NCBI GenBank assembly: GCA_964652075.1
Contig: CAZYZQ010000060.1
Location: 1 to 13,732, forward strand
Reading direction: 5' to 3'
Length of the DNA: 13,732 nucleotides
Source: CAZYZQ01 sp964652075
Lineage (GTDB): Bacteria > Bacillota > Clostridia > Oscillospirales > Oscillospiraceae
The first letter of the stretch is position 1, and every line of letters begins with the position of its first letter. Shown here in pieces: positions 1 to 6,853 of this stretch. Below the pieces are notes generated by a model that saw only the letters and a program-made list of their open reading frames with translations, had not been told where the DNA came from and did not search any database. The position numbers were made by a program, and so were the translations under genes.

Positions 1-791
1 AGGTCGTAGATCTCGTCCAGATCCTTGGCCTTTTTGTCCATCTTGCGGTAGATGGAATAGATGTGCTTGATCCGGTTGGACATCGTCGCCTTGATGCCGA
101 CGCTGTCCAGCCGGCGCTCGATCTTGGTCTGCACGCGCTGCATGAAGGTCTTGTTCTCCTCCGCATGGCTCGTCAGATAGTCGTTGAGCTTCTTGTACGC
201 CTCCGGGTCTAGGTATTGCAGGGAGATGTCCTCCAGCTCCCACTTGATCTTCTGGATGCCGAGGCGGTAGGCCAGCGGCGCGTAGATGTCCATCGTCTCC
301 ATCGACTTGGAGATCTGCTTCTCCGGCGACTGGTACTGGAGCGTGCGCGTATTGTGCAGCCGGTCGGCGATCTTAATCAGGATGACGCGGATGTCCTTGG
401 ACATGGCCAAAAACATCTTACGCAGCGTCTCCATCTGCTGCTCCTCCATGGTGGAGTACTGCACTCTCGTCAGCTTTGTGACGCCGTCGACGAGGTCGGC
501 GACCGTCTCACCGAAGCGCTTTTTCAGCTCGTCGTGCGTGACGCCGGTATCCTCAATCGTGTCGTGCAGCAGCGCGCCGGCGATGGCGTCCGTGTCCAGC
601 CCGATCTCAGCCACGATCTCGGCCACGGCCAGCGGATGGATGATATAGGGAGATCCGTCCTTGCGCTTCTGCTCCTTGTGCGCCTGCGCTGCAAAGTGAT
701 AGGCGTCGTTGATCTTCGCCAGGTTTACCGTTGGGGAATAGGTCTTGATGGCCTGCAGCATGGATTCATAGTGTAGCTGCTCCGATTCCAT
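1..791 (-). CDS. relA: RelA/SpoT-type bifunctional (p)ppGpp synthetase/hydrolase, N-terminal part (3' end outside window)
   Basis: Makes and degrades the stringent-response alarmone (p)ppGpp in the cytoplasm. The 263 codons present begin MESEQLHYESM and contain the HD hydrolase domain: H52 in YIIHP, H76-D77 in LLHDTIEDT and D143 in IADRLHN. After these come the conserved stretches DIYAPLAYRLGI and RIKHIYSIYRKM, which lead towards the synthetase domain; that domain is cut off by the window edge. The intact HD residues suggest hydrolase activity is kept, as in Firmicutes Rel proteins. The ATG at 791 is preceded by GGAGG with an 8-nt spacer, which decides the start. recJ ends only 19 nt upstream with no terminator between, so the two are very likely cotranscribed. 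In many Firmicutes apt lies between recJ and relA; it is absent here. The family assignment is secure; the length and the synthetase active site cannot be seen. Confidence 0.96.
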   Translation of the reverse strand, partial: MESEQLHYESMLQAIKTYSPTVNLAKINDAYHFAAQAHKEQKRKDGSPYIIHPLAVAEIVAEIGLDTDAIAGALLHDTIEDTGVTHDELKKRFGETVADLVDGVTKLTRVQYSTMEEQQMETLRKMFLAMSKDIRVILIKIADRLHNTRTLQYQSPEKQISKSMETMDIYAPLAYRLGIQKIKWELEDISLQYLDPEAYKKLNDYLTSHAEENKTFMQRVQTKIERRLDSVGIKATMSNRIKHIYSIYRKMDKKAKDLDEIYD

Positions 792-810
792 GACTGATTC
801 CTCCTTCTGC

Positions 811-2874
811 CTAAATGGATGTCTCCAGCCACGTCCTGAGCTGGAGGAGAATGGGGCTTTGCGTCAGATCGACCTTCCCGCCCCCCGCCGTGATGCGGAT
901 CTGCGCGGCGTAGCGCCGCCGTTCAAGCGTAATCAGCCCCCGCTCGTGCAGCACGTCGAGACAGATCATCATCCGCCCCAGCGGCAGCGGCGCGCCCGCG
1001 CGCATCAGCTTGCGCTGCATACAGGCCAGATCGTCCGTCAGCGCGCCGTCGTGCGCGTTCGCGCACAGGTAGCGCCAGACGGCGACAAAATCCGCGCGCG
1101 GCGGCAGCAGCGCGCCGGCCTCGTCGGCCGTGAGCGCCTGCCCGGCGCGGTGGCGGCGCAGCAGCGCCATACCCGCCTCGATCTCCGCGCGCACCGGCGC
1201 GGCCGGGCGGATGTCCGTCAGGTTGAGCTGGACGCTGCGCATCCCGCGGTATTCGTTGATCTGCGGCGTAAACGCGACCTCCACGGTGTCGCCCTCGGCG
1301 ACGCCCGCGGCGGCAGCGGTGTGGTTGAAGAAGATGGCGCCGAGCACCGTGCGCCCGTCGGACAGGCGCAGCCGCAGATGCTTGCCCCCGCCGACCTCGC
1401 CCAGCTGCACCACCTGCATTCCCTGCATGCAGAACACCGGGCTTGGGAAGCCCGCGCTGCACGGCTCAAGCAGGTCGAGATCCGCGACATTCTGCTGTGT
1501 CAGCGCCCGCGCCGTCACGGCGCAGTCAATCTGCAGCGCGCTCTCCGCCTGCCCGGTCGCGGCATAGGCCGCGGCCAGCGCCTCCATCCGGGTGCGGAAC
1601 GCGTCAACGTTGGACGCGTCGATCGTAAAGCCTGCGGCCAGCTCGTGGCCGCCGTAGCCCTCCAGCAGGTCGCGCGTCTGCTCGAGCGCGGCAAAGAGAT
1701 TGAACCCGCCGTAGGAACGGGAGCTGGCCTTGCCGTGCGCGCCGTCCAAGCAGATCAGAAACGCCGGGCAGGCGTACTCCTCGGCAAGGCGCGAGGCGAC
1801 GATGCCCACAACGCCCTGATGCCAGTGGTCGCTCGCCAGCACGATGACGCCCGGCGCCGTGCGCCCGGCCAGCATGGCCTGCGCCTCGGCGTAGATCTCC
1901 TGCTCAACGCTCTGGCGCTGCCGGTTCAGGCGGCACAGCTCCGCGGCCAGTTCCGCGGCACGGACGGGCGACTCCGTCAAAAACAGCTCCAGCGCAATGT
2001 CGCTTCTGCCCATCCGCCCGGCGGCGTTGATGCGTGGGGCGAGGATGTAGCCGATCGTCCCGGCTGTGACAGGCTTGCCCTCGCAGTTGCACTCGGCCAT
2101 GAGCGCGCGCAGGCCGAGCCGCCGGGGCGGCGTGAGCGCGCGCAGGCCCGCCGTGACAAAGCAGCGGTTCTCCCGCACAAGCGGGATGACGTCCGCCACC
2201 GTGCCGAGGCAGACAAGATCCGCATAGCGCGCCAGCATGGCCTGCTGGTCGCCCGCCAGCGCCGAGACCAGCTTGAAGGCCACGCCGACGCCCGCAAAGT
2301 CCAGATCGTCCGCCGCGTTGCCGCTGCGGTGCGGATTGACGACCGCCACGGCGTCCGGCACCGTGTCCCGGCACTCGTGGTGATCGGTGATAATCAGATC
2401 CAGGCCGATTTCGCGGCAGAAGGCGGCCTCCTCCTGCGCGGTGATGCCGCAGTCGACCGTGACGACAAGGCTCGCGCCCTGCGCGCGGAGCTTTTCCAGC
2501 GCGGCCTTGTTCAGGCCATAGCCCTCCTCCAGGCGCATCGGGATATGCCCGAGCGTCTTCGCGCCGCAGCTGCGCAGATAGTCGAGCAGCAGGCAGGTGG
2601 CCGTGATGCCGTCCACGTCGTAATCGCCGAAGACGGCGATGGTCTCCCCGTTCTGCATCGCGCGCGCAATGCGCGCGGCGGCGCGGTCCATGTCGCGCAG
2701 CAGGAAGGGGTCGGACAGGTGCTGCTCCGGCGTGAAGAATGCCGCCGCCTTCTCCGGCGTGTCATAGCCGCGGCCCGCGAGCACCAGCGCGTTCAGCGGC
2801 GACAGTCCCCATTCACAGAGCGCCCGCGCCGCCGCGCGGTCCGGCTCTCCGATTTTCCAGATTCCGTACTTCAA
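811..2874 (-). CDS. recJ: Single-stranded-DNA-specific exonuclease RecJ (TTG start)
   Basis: 5'-3' single-strand DNA exonuclease of the DHH phosphoesterase superfamily, acting in recombinational and mismatch repair. From the TTG start the protein has 687 residues. Visible motifs are DYDVDG (84-89, motif I), VDCGI (about 140-144), ITDHHE (162-167, the DHH motif) and NPHRSG, followed by the DHHA1 region (SDHWHQGVVGIVASRLAEE, GKASSRSYGGFN, GGHELAAGF), an OB-fold part and a C-terminal helical extension. The metal-binding Asp and His residues are intact. The frame stays open upstream to an ATG at 3075, but a sigma-A promoter inside that stretch (-10 at 2908-2913) puts the mRNA start near 2901. The TTG at 2872-2874 is then the best start; its Shine-Dalgarno (GGATGTGGA) is weak. 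The stop is TAG, and relA follows after 19 nt. Family certain; start fairly sure. Confidence 0.95.
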   Translation of the reverse strand: MKYGIWKIGEPDRAAARALCEWGLSPLNALVLAGRGYDTPEKAAAFFTPEQHLSDPFLLRDMDRAAARIARAMQNGETIAVFGDYDVDGITATCLLLDYLRSCGAKTLGHIPMRLEEGYGLNKAALEKLRAQGASLVVTVDCGITAQEEAAFCREIGLDLIITDHHECRDTVPDAVAVVNPHRSGNAADDLDFAGVGVAFKLVSALAGDQQAMLARYADLVCLGTVADVIPLVRENRCFVTAGLRALTPPRRLGLRALMAECNCEGKPVTAGTIGYILAPRINAAGRMGRSDIALELFLTESPVRAAELAAELCRLNRQRQSVEQEIYAEAQAMLAGRTAPGVIVLASDHWHQGVVGIVASRLAEEYACPAFLICLDGAHGKASSRSYGGFNLFAALEQTRDLLEGYGGHELAAGFTIDASNVDAFRTRMEALAAAYAATGQAESALQIDCAVTARALTQQNVADLDLLEPCSAGFPSPVFCMQGMQVVQLGEVGGGKHLRLRLSDGRTVLGAIFFNHTAAAAGVAEGDTVEVAFTPQINEYRGMRSVQLNLTDIRPAAPVRAEIEAGMALLRRHRAGQALTADEAGALLPPRADFVAVWRYLCANAHDGALTDDLACMQRKLMRAGAPLPLGRMMICLDVLHERGLITLERRRYAAQIRITAGGGKVDLTQSPILLQLRTWLETSI

Positions 2875-2907
2875 ATCAAATCCACATCCAAAATACCATT
2901 TTAGAGT

Positions 2908-2936
2908 ATTATAGCAAACTCCGGCGGCGTAGACAA
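2908..2936 (-). promoter_or_regulatory. Sigma-A promoter of recJ-relA
   Basis: On the minus strand, TTGTCT (2931-2936) is followed by a 17-nt spacer and a perfect TATAAT (2908-2913). The predicted start is near 2901, giving a leader of about 27 nt to the TTG of recJ. It rules out the upstream in-frame ATG codons, which would lie before the transcript start. Confidence 0.8.
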
Positions 2937-3019
2937 GAATAAATACGCCGCCCGCCCGCATTTTCTGGCGAGGCAGACGGTCGAACCGTAAACAATTTTT
3001 GAACATTCCCGAAAGCGCC

Positions 3020-3047
3020 TTGCGATTTTCCCGGAAGCGGATATAAT
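3020..3047 (+). promoter_or_regulatory. Promoter of the zinc-ribbon membrane protein gene
   Basis: TTGCGA (3020-3025), a 16-nt spacer and TATAAT (3042-3047). The predicted start at about 3054 is close to the Shine-Dalgarno AGGTGAT (3054-3060), so the leader would be very short. It diverges from the recJ promoter; the 83 bp between the two -35 boxes hold a perfect inverted repeat ACGGT-CGA-ACCGT (2977-2989) that could be an operator, with no further support. Confidence 0.65.
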
Positions 3048-3066
3048 TACAACAGGTGATAGAGTT

Positions 3067-3438
3067 ATGTGGCAACGCTTGAAATATCAGCTGCAGCGCT
3101 TTTCAGCGGGGCGCTACGGCACCGACCGGCTGAATCTGGCGCTGATTATTCTGAGCCTTGTGATGCTGCTGGTGGGCGCGCTGGCCCGGGTCGGGCTTTT
3201 GGTATATCTTGCCTACCTGCCGGTGCTCTATGCCTGCTTCCGCTCGCTCTCCCGCAACCTCTCCGCCCGGCGGCGCGAGGGCGCGTGGTTTGAAAGCCTC
3301 ATGCCGCGCCTGCGCGACCGGAAAAACCGCTATTTCTCCTGCCCGCGCTGCCGGCAGGTCGTCCGCGTCCCGCGCGGCAAAGGGAAAATCAGCATCCGCT
3401 GCCCGAAATGCGGCGAGCGCTTCATCAAAAAAACCTGA
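3067..3438 (+). CDS. Small membrane protein with C-terminal zinc ribbon
   Basis: 123 residues. Two hydrophobic segments (about 23-40 and 43-58) form a probable transmembrane hairpin. A basic, Arg-rich linker (60-88) follows, then a C-terminal zinc ribbon with CPRC (92-95) and CPKC (112-115), a CxxC-x16-CxxC arrangement that should bind one Zn ion. The layout suggests membrane anchoring with the basic ribbon in the cytoplasm, where it could contact nucleic acid or protein, but no function can be assigned. ATG 3067 has the Shine-Dalgarno AGGTGAT, a perfect match to the 16S 3' end, with a 6-nt spacer. The gene has its own promoter and a strong terminator, so it is a monocistronic unit divergent from recJ. 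Similar short zinc-ribbon membrane proteins occur in Clostridia as hypothetical proteins (family memory, not searched). Confidence 0.88.
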   Translation: MWQRLKYQLQRFSAGRYGTDRLNLALIILSLVMLLVGALARVGLLVYLAYLPVLYACFRSLSRNLSARRREGAWFESLMPRLRDRKNRYFSCPRCRQVVRVPRGKGKISIRCPKCGERFIKKT

Positions 3439-3442
3439 AAAC

Positions 3443-3483
3443 ACGCCGCGCAGCGAGCAGGCTGCGCGGCGTTCTGTTTTTTT
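3443..3483. terminator. Bidirectional intrinsic terminator between convergent genes
   Basis: A perfect 12-bp stem (3443-3454 with 3461-3472) encloses the loop GAGCAG. On the plus strand it is followed by a T-run (3477-3483) and terminates the zinc-ribbon gene. On the minus strand it is followed by GTGTTTTC and then T7, and so also serves the aminotransferase, whose stop overlaps the plus-strand T-run. Confidence 0.9.
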
Positions 3484-4672
3484 ATTTCCCGGCCGCAAGC
3501 GCGCGCAGGCCCGCCTCCATGCGGTCAAGGCCCTCGGCCAGTACCTCGCGGCTCGTGGCAAGGCAGATGCGCACGTGCCCGGCAGAACCCGGCCCGAAGA
3601 ACTTCTCCCCGCCCGGGACAATCGAGACGCGGTGCTCTGCCAGCAGATACTGCACCAGTGCCTCCGCCTCCATGCCCGTGCCGGTGATGTCCGGGAAAAT
3701 CACGAACGTCGCCTGCGGCTTCTCGCACCGGACGCCGGGCATGGCGTTCAGCCGCGCCAGCGCATAGTCGCGGTTGCCGGTCAGATGCGCGACGAATTCG
3801 TCGAGCCAGCCGTAGCAGCGCTCCATGCACGCCTGTCCGGCGACCTGGCTCAGCGCCGAGATGCCGCCGATGGTCGAATCAACCTGTGAGGCCGCCACGA
3901 CCTGCTCATACGCGTCGCGATCCTGCGCCCAGACGCAGCCCGCGCGCAGGCCCGCGATGCCGAAGCTCTTGGAAAAGCCGAAAACCGTCAGCGTCCGCCG
4001 GTTGCGCGCCGCGCCCAGCTCCAGAATGCTGTGGAACGTGGCGTCCGGATAGACAATATCCGACCAGATCTCGTCGTTCATGATATAAAAGCCGTATTTT
4101 TCAGACAGCGAGAGAATGTGGTCGAGATCCGCCAACGGGTAAACTCTGCCCAAAGGATTGTGCGGATTGCACAGGCCGAGCATCTTCGTTTTGGGCGTAA
4201 TGTACTGTTCCAGATTGGAGAAATCGATCGTGCCGTCCGCGCGGAAGCGCATCGGGTACAGGACAATTTTTGCCCCCGCCGCCTCCATGGAGGTTTTGAA
4301 CAGGAAGTCGACCGGGTCGAAGACAACCGCCTCGTCGCCGGGGCGCAGGAACGCCTTTGCGATGGCGTCCATGCCGCGCGCCGCGCTGTCGATGGGCAGC
4401 ACCAGCTCCGGGTCGACCGGCTCATGCTTGCGTTCGGCCATCGCTCTGGCGACGGCCGCGCGGAACGACGGCAGGCCGCGCTTCGGCGTGTAGCAGAAGT
4501 AGCCGCCGCGGATATAGTCGATCATCGCCGCGCCGATCTCCGGCGGAGGCGGAAAATCGGCGTCCGCCGCCGTCAGCGGGATCACACCCTCGGGCACCTC
4601 GGCCCAGCGCAGATTATATGCGCGCTCGCGCAGGACGGAGAAATCAATGCGGTCATTTGAAAAATCGTACAT
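3482..4672 (-). CDS. PLP-dependent class I/II aminotransferase, MalY/PatB-like (possible C-S lyase)
   Basis: Fold-type I PLP enzyme of 396 residues, the usual length for the MalY/PatB branch. Seen: NPHNPLGR (169-176), the PLP-ring Asp in NDEIWSDI (D200), the Schiff-base lysine in GFSKSFGIAGLRAG (K235), and the C-terminal Arg in HVRICLA that normally binds the substrate carboxylate. The opening (YDF...R.YNLRW) resembles MalY/PatB cystathionine beta-lyases, but PLTAADADFP replaces the usual PLWVADMDF and FDPVDFLF replaces the usual TPVYPPF. The substrate may therefore differ; transaminase or beta-lyase activity cannot be settled. The ATG at 4672 is preferred over the one at 4687 because AGGGG lies 7 nt before it. 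It is monocistronic, with its own promoter and a shared terminator. Confidence 0.9.
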   Translation of the reverse strand: MYDFSNDRIDFSVLRERAYNLRWAEVPEGVIPLTAADADFPPPPEIGAAMIDYIRGGYFCYTPKRGLPSFRAAVARAMAERKHEPVDPELVLPIDSAARGMDAIAKAFLRPGDEAVVFDPVDFLFKTSMEAAGAKIVLYPMRFRADGTIDFSNLEQYITPKTKMLGLCNPHNPLGRVYPLADLDHILSLSEKYGFYIMNDEIWSDIVYPDATFHSILELGAARNRRTLTVFGFSKSFGIAGLRAGCVWAQDRDAYEQVVAASQVDSTIGGISALSQVAGQACMERCYGWLDEFVAHLTGNRDYALARLNAMPGVRCEKPQATFVIFPDITGTGMEAEALVQYLLAEHRVSIVPGGEKFFGPGSAGHVRICLATSREVLAEGLDRMEAGLRALAAGK

Positions 4673-4700
4673 TGCAGCACCCCTCATTTCTTATTGTTCC

Positions 4701-4729
4701 ATCATAGCGGAGGCCGCCTCAAAATGCAA
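4701..4729 (-). promoter_or_regulatory. Probable aminotransferase promoter
   Basis: On the minus strand, TTGCAT (4724-4729), a 17-nt spacer and TATGAT (4701-4706). The -10 is good and the -35 weak. The spacer contains an inverted repeat GAGGC-C-GCCTC (4710-4720), a possible repressor site. Confidence 0.55.
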
Positions 4730-4754
4730 CCGCGTCAGGCGGCAAAAAACCCTC

Positions 4755-4798
4755 AAAAAATACTATCACCCGGTGAGCATTCTCCCGCTCACCGGGTG
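4755..4798 (-). terminator. Intrinsic terminator of the 74-residue membrane protein gene
   Basis: A perfect 12-bp stem (4767-4778 with 4787-4798, 8-nt loop). On the minus strand it is followed by ATAGTA and then T6 (complement of 4755-4760). It lies directly after the stop of the small membrane protein gene and separates it from the aminotransferase promoter. Confidence 0.88.
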
Positions 4799-4803
4799 CG
4801 CGT

Positions 4804-5028
4804 TCATTTCAGGAATTTCAGGATTGCCAGAATGATGCCGACAAGGCAGTACAGCCCGACCAGCGTTGAAACGATGCCCAGCGCCCAGCCGATGACCGGG
4901 ATCCACCACAAAATCCGGGACACAACCCCCAGCACGGCGGGAACCACAATGTAAATCGCAATGGCAATCAGCAGCGAGACCCCATCGCCCCGGCGAACGC
5001 CGTTGTTGACGGGAAAGTATTTGCTCAT
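4804..5028 (-). CDS. Small hydrophobic membrane protein, 74 residues, unknown function
   Basis: Not recognised as a named family. The 16 N-terminal residues are polar (MSKYFPVNNGVRRGDG). Nearly all the rest is hydrophobic: one transmembrane helix at about 17-38, a turn with WWIPVIGW (about 41-48), and a second helix at about 50-72 ending in KFLK. This predicts a two-helix hairpin in the cytoplasmic membrane with both ends inside. It recalls, but does not clearly match, the YqaE/Pmp3 type of tiny membrane protein. The ATG has AAGGGAG about 9 nt upstream. A perfect -10 promoter box and a strong hairpin terminator bound the gene, which makes it a real monocistronic gene rather than a chance reading frame. 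Regulation and partners are unknown. Confidence 0.82.
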   Translation of the reverse strand: MSKYFPVNNGVRRGDGVSLLIAIAIYIVVPAVLGVVSRILWWIPVIGWALGIVSTLVGLYCLVGIILAILKFLK

Positions 5029-5056
5029 AATGGGTCACTCCCTTTCAGTTTTCCCC

Positions 5057-5085
5057 ATTATAACATTGTTCCGCTGGAAAAGCAA
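5057..5085 (-). promoter_or_regulatory. Promoter of the 74-residue membrane protein gene
   Basis: On the minus strand, TTGCTT (5080-5085), a 17-nt spacer and a perfect TATAAT (5057-5062), with the predicted start near 5050. It diverges from the plus-strand promoter at 5152-5181. A TTGACA at 5100-5105 on the same strand has no -10 at the right distance. Confidence 0.65.
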
Positions 5086-5151
5086 TAGGAATCGAACAAT
5101 GTCAACAAAAAATGCGCGGCGGGAATCTGCGAATTTTGTACAACAAAACCC

Positions 5152-5181
5152 TTGTCAATTTGGGCATAATCGCTATATAAT
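5152..5181 (+). promoter_or_regulatory. Strong plus-strand promoter with no downstream protein gene
   Basis: TTGTCA (5152-5157, five of six consensus bases), an 18-nt spacer and a perfect TATAAT (5176-5181). The predicted start is at 5187-5189. No plausible plus-strand coding region follows for 4 kb; a terminator lies about 110 nt downstream, so it appears to drive the small RNA. Confidence 0.75.
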
Positions 5182-5187
5182 AAGCGC

Positions 5188-5301
5188 ATCCCAACTGACA
5201 GAGTTGGTGTTCCGCTTCTTTTCTCTATGCCCGGCCCGTGCAATCGTGCGGGCCGTTGTGCTTCCCGGAGACGCCGCCCGACGTCTTCGGGGTATTTTTT
5301 T
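5188..5301 (+). ncRNA. Candidate small RNA of about 114 nt, not recognised
   Basis: The transcript is bounded by a sigma-A promoter and an intrinsic terminator. Three hairpins can be read. Hairpin 1 pairs 5191-5196 with 5202-5207 (CCAACT/AGTTGG, 5-nt loop). Hairpin 2 pairs 5232-5241 with 5246-5255 (10 bp including two G-U pairs, loop AATC). Hairpin 3 is the terminator stem. Between hairpins 1 and 2 lies an unpaired pyrimidine-rich stretch (about 5210-5226, with CTTCTTTTCTCT) that could pair with purine-rich Shine-Dalgarno regions; this is inference. The only ATG inside (5227) has no Shine-Dalgarno and its frame runs through the terminator. It does not look like SRP RNA, tmRNA, RNase P RNA, 6S RNA or a riboswitch I know. 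Read-through transcripts from the convergent ABC permease would be fully antisense to it. Confidence 0.6.
5264..5301 (+). terminator. Plus-strand intrinsic terminator of the candidate small RNA
   Basis: A 10-bp stem (5264-5273 with 5282-5291, one G-U pair, 8-nt loop) followed by GTA and T7 (5295-5301). The orientation is plus only: read on the minus strand the hairpin is followed by a GC-rich stretch without a T-run. It therefore does not belong to the permease gene, whose TAA overlaps the T-run. Confidence 0.85.
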
Positions 5302-6853
5302 ACCCAAGCGCCGAGAAAATCCGCGCCACGCGCCGGTACAGCCACGCCAGCGCCGCCGCGTTGGCCGCAGCCAGCACAAGCGCGCACAGCGCGACATAGC
5401 CTGTCACCGGCATCAGCTTTCGCAGCGCGAAGAACCCCACGGCCAGCGCCGCAACCACGATCCGACCACCGAACAGCGCCACCATGACGCTGCCGCTCTG
5501 CTTGACCGCCACGGCCTCGCTGCGCCAGTGCAGGTTCGGCATTTTGAGATTGACGGCAAGCCCGCCCGCCGCGCACAGCAGGATAAACAGCGCGCCGACC
5601 GCCACCAGCAGCGCCGTCTCCACCGGCGGCAGGCGCAGGACGAACGCGGCGCAGAGCGCGCACAGCAGCGCCGGAACCAGCGTCACCAGCAGATGGAGCG
5701 TGAGCTTCGCGCGCAGCGCCTGCCAGCCTGTGACGGGCAGCGACTGCGCAATCCACAGCGTCTGGCCCTCCAGCGACACGGACGGCGCGGTCAGGTCGTT
5801 CATCGTCGTCATCAGGCACAAAAGCGCGCACAGAACCGGCAGGCGCAGCGGCTCGATACCGAGCTGTGAAAACATTGCCCGCAGCAGTGCGCCCTTCCAG
5901 AGCACCGCCGCCACGGCGACCAGCAGAAACAGCGTGCCGAAGCAGCAGTTGAGCAGATACACCGGGCTGGACAGCAGCCGCCGCGCCTCCTTGCTAAGCA
6001 GCGCCGCCTGCGGCGTGCGCACGCGCGCGGCCTTCTCCTGATAGCGCCGCTTTGCAGAGGCCTGCTTCGTCGTCGCAATGCGCAGGAAGCTGTGCGAGAG
6101 CACCCGGAACACGATATGGAACAGCACTGCAACCACGGCCACCGTGCCGAGCACCGGCAACCACTCGCCCGACGCGGCGCGGCCGAGCTGATACAGCAGC
6201 CATGCCGCGCTCCGCACGCGCTGCCCGATCGCGCCCGCATTTGTAATCAGCAGCTGAAGCCCCGCGTTCGCGCGGAAGCAGAAGTAGTAATACACGCCGA
6301 AAAACAGCAGCGAAATGGCAACCGTAATCAGGCTCTTGTGGCGCAGGTGCGCGCTGACCTTTGCCACAACCCAGCCGAGGATGCACGAGAGGGTCAGCAC
6401 AAAAAAGGAAATGGCAATGAGCGCCAGCACGCCGCAGACCACCGCCGCCACGGAGACGGCGCCGAAAACCCAACCCGCGGCAAGCGCCGGCAGGAAGACA
6501 ATCGCAACATAGACCGTCCCCCAGAACCAGACGCCGAACAGGCGTACCGTCAGAATCCGCCCGGGCGGGATCGGCATGGCGAGCAGCAGCTAGTTATCCT
6601 TGGCGCAGTACAGGCTCGCATAGGTGTTGAAGACGCTGCCGAACACGCCGAAAAGGATCGCGAGCATCGCCATCAGCGCGTAGTACAGCCAGCCGACGCC
6701 GAAGAAGACAGCGCACAGGAACAGGCACAGCGCCGCATACAAAACGCCCATGCCCACAATGCCCCCGCGGGAGCGGCGAAGGCCGGTCTTTTTGTTCACA
6801 AAGAACCAGACGCCCAGCTCCTGCATCTGTTTTCGAAACAATGCGCTTGTCAT
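5300..6853 (-). pseudogene. ABC transporter permease, interrupted by in-frame TAG at codon 88
   Basis: Large hydrophobic ABC-2-like exporter subunit, the membrane partner of the ATPase encoded just upstream. The ATG (6851-6853) overlaps the ATPase stop in an ATGA arrangement, so translation is coupled. One continuous frame of 517 codons is broken only by TAG at 6590-6592. Residues 1-87 start MTSALFRKQMQELGVW and end YASLYCAKDN; after the TAG the frame continues LLLAMPIPPGRILTVRL. In this family the junction normally reads like AKDN-(D/E)-LLLSMPIP, so the TAG sits exactly where an acidic residue is expected, and GAG to TAG is a single change. The rest has many predicted membrane helices and a cytoplasmic basic stretch (about TTKQASAKRRYQEKA). 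The ATG at 6577 after the TAG has no good Shine-Dalgarno. Loss of function, sequencing error or read-through all remain possible. Confidence 0.88.

Noticed and set aside
790..2904. Long plus-strand open frame of 704 codons opposite recJ
   Set aside because: Its Arg/Ala/Gln/His-rich translation is the typical shadow of a GC-rich gene; the minus strand encodes a clear RecJ with all motifs and a promoter.
5100..5105. TTGACA on the minus strand as a second -35 for the 74-residue protein gene
   Set aside because: The base stretch 17 nt downstream (CTTTTC) is not a -10; the TTGCTT-17-TATAAT pair fits better.
5227..5487. Possible short coding frame starting within the candidate small RNA
   Set aside because: No Shine-Dalgarno before ATG 5227, the frame runs through the terminator hairpin, and the product is R/P-rich shadow sequence of the permease.
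6590..6592. TAG as a reassigned sense codon (for example pyrrolysine)
   Set aside because: recJ, the MATE gene and the right-edge gene all end in TAG at the family-appropriate length, so TAG acts as a stop here; a single mutation is simpler.
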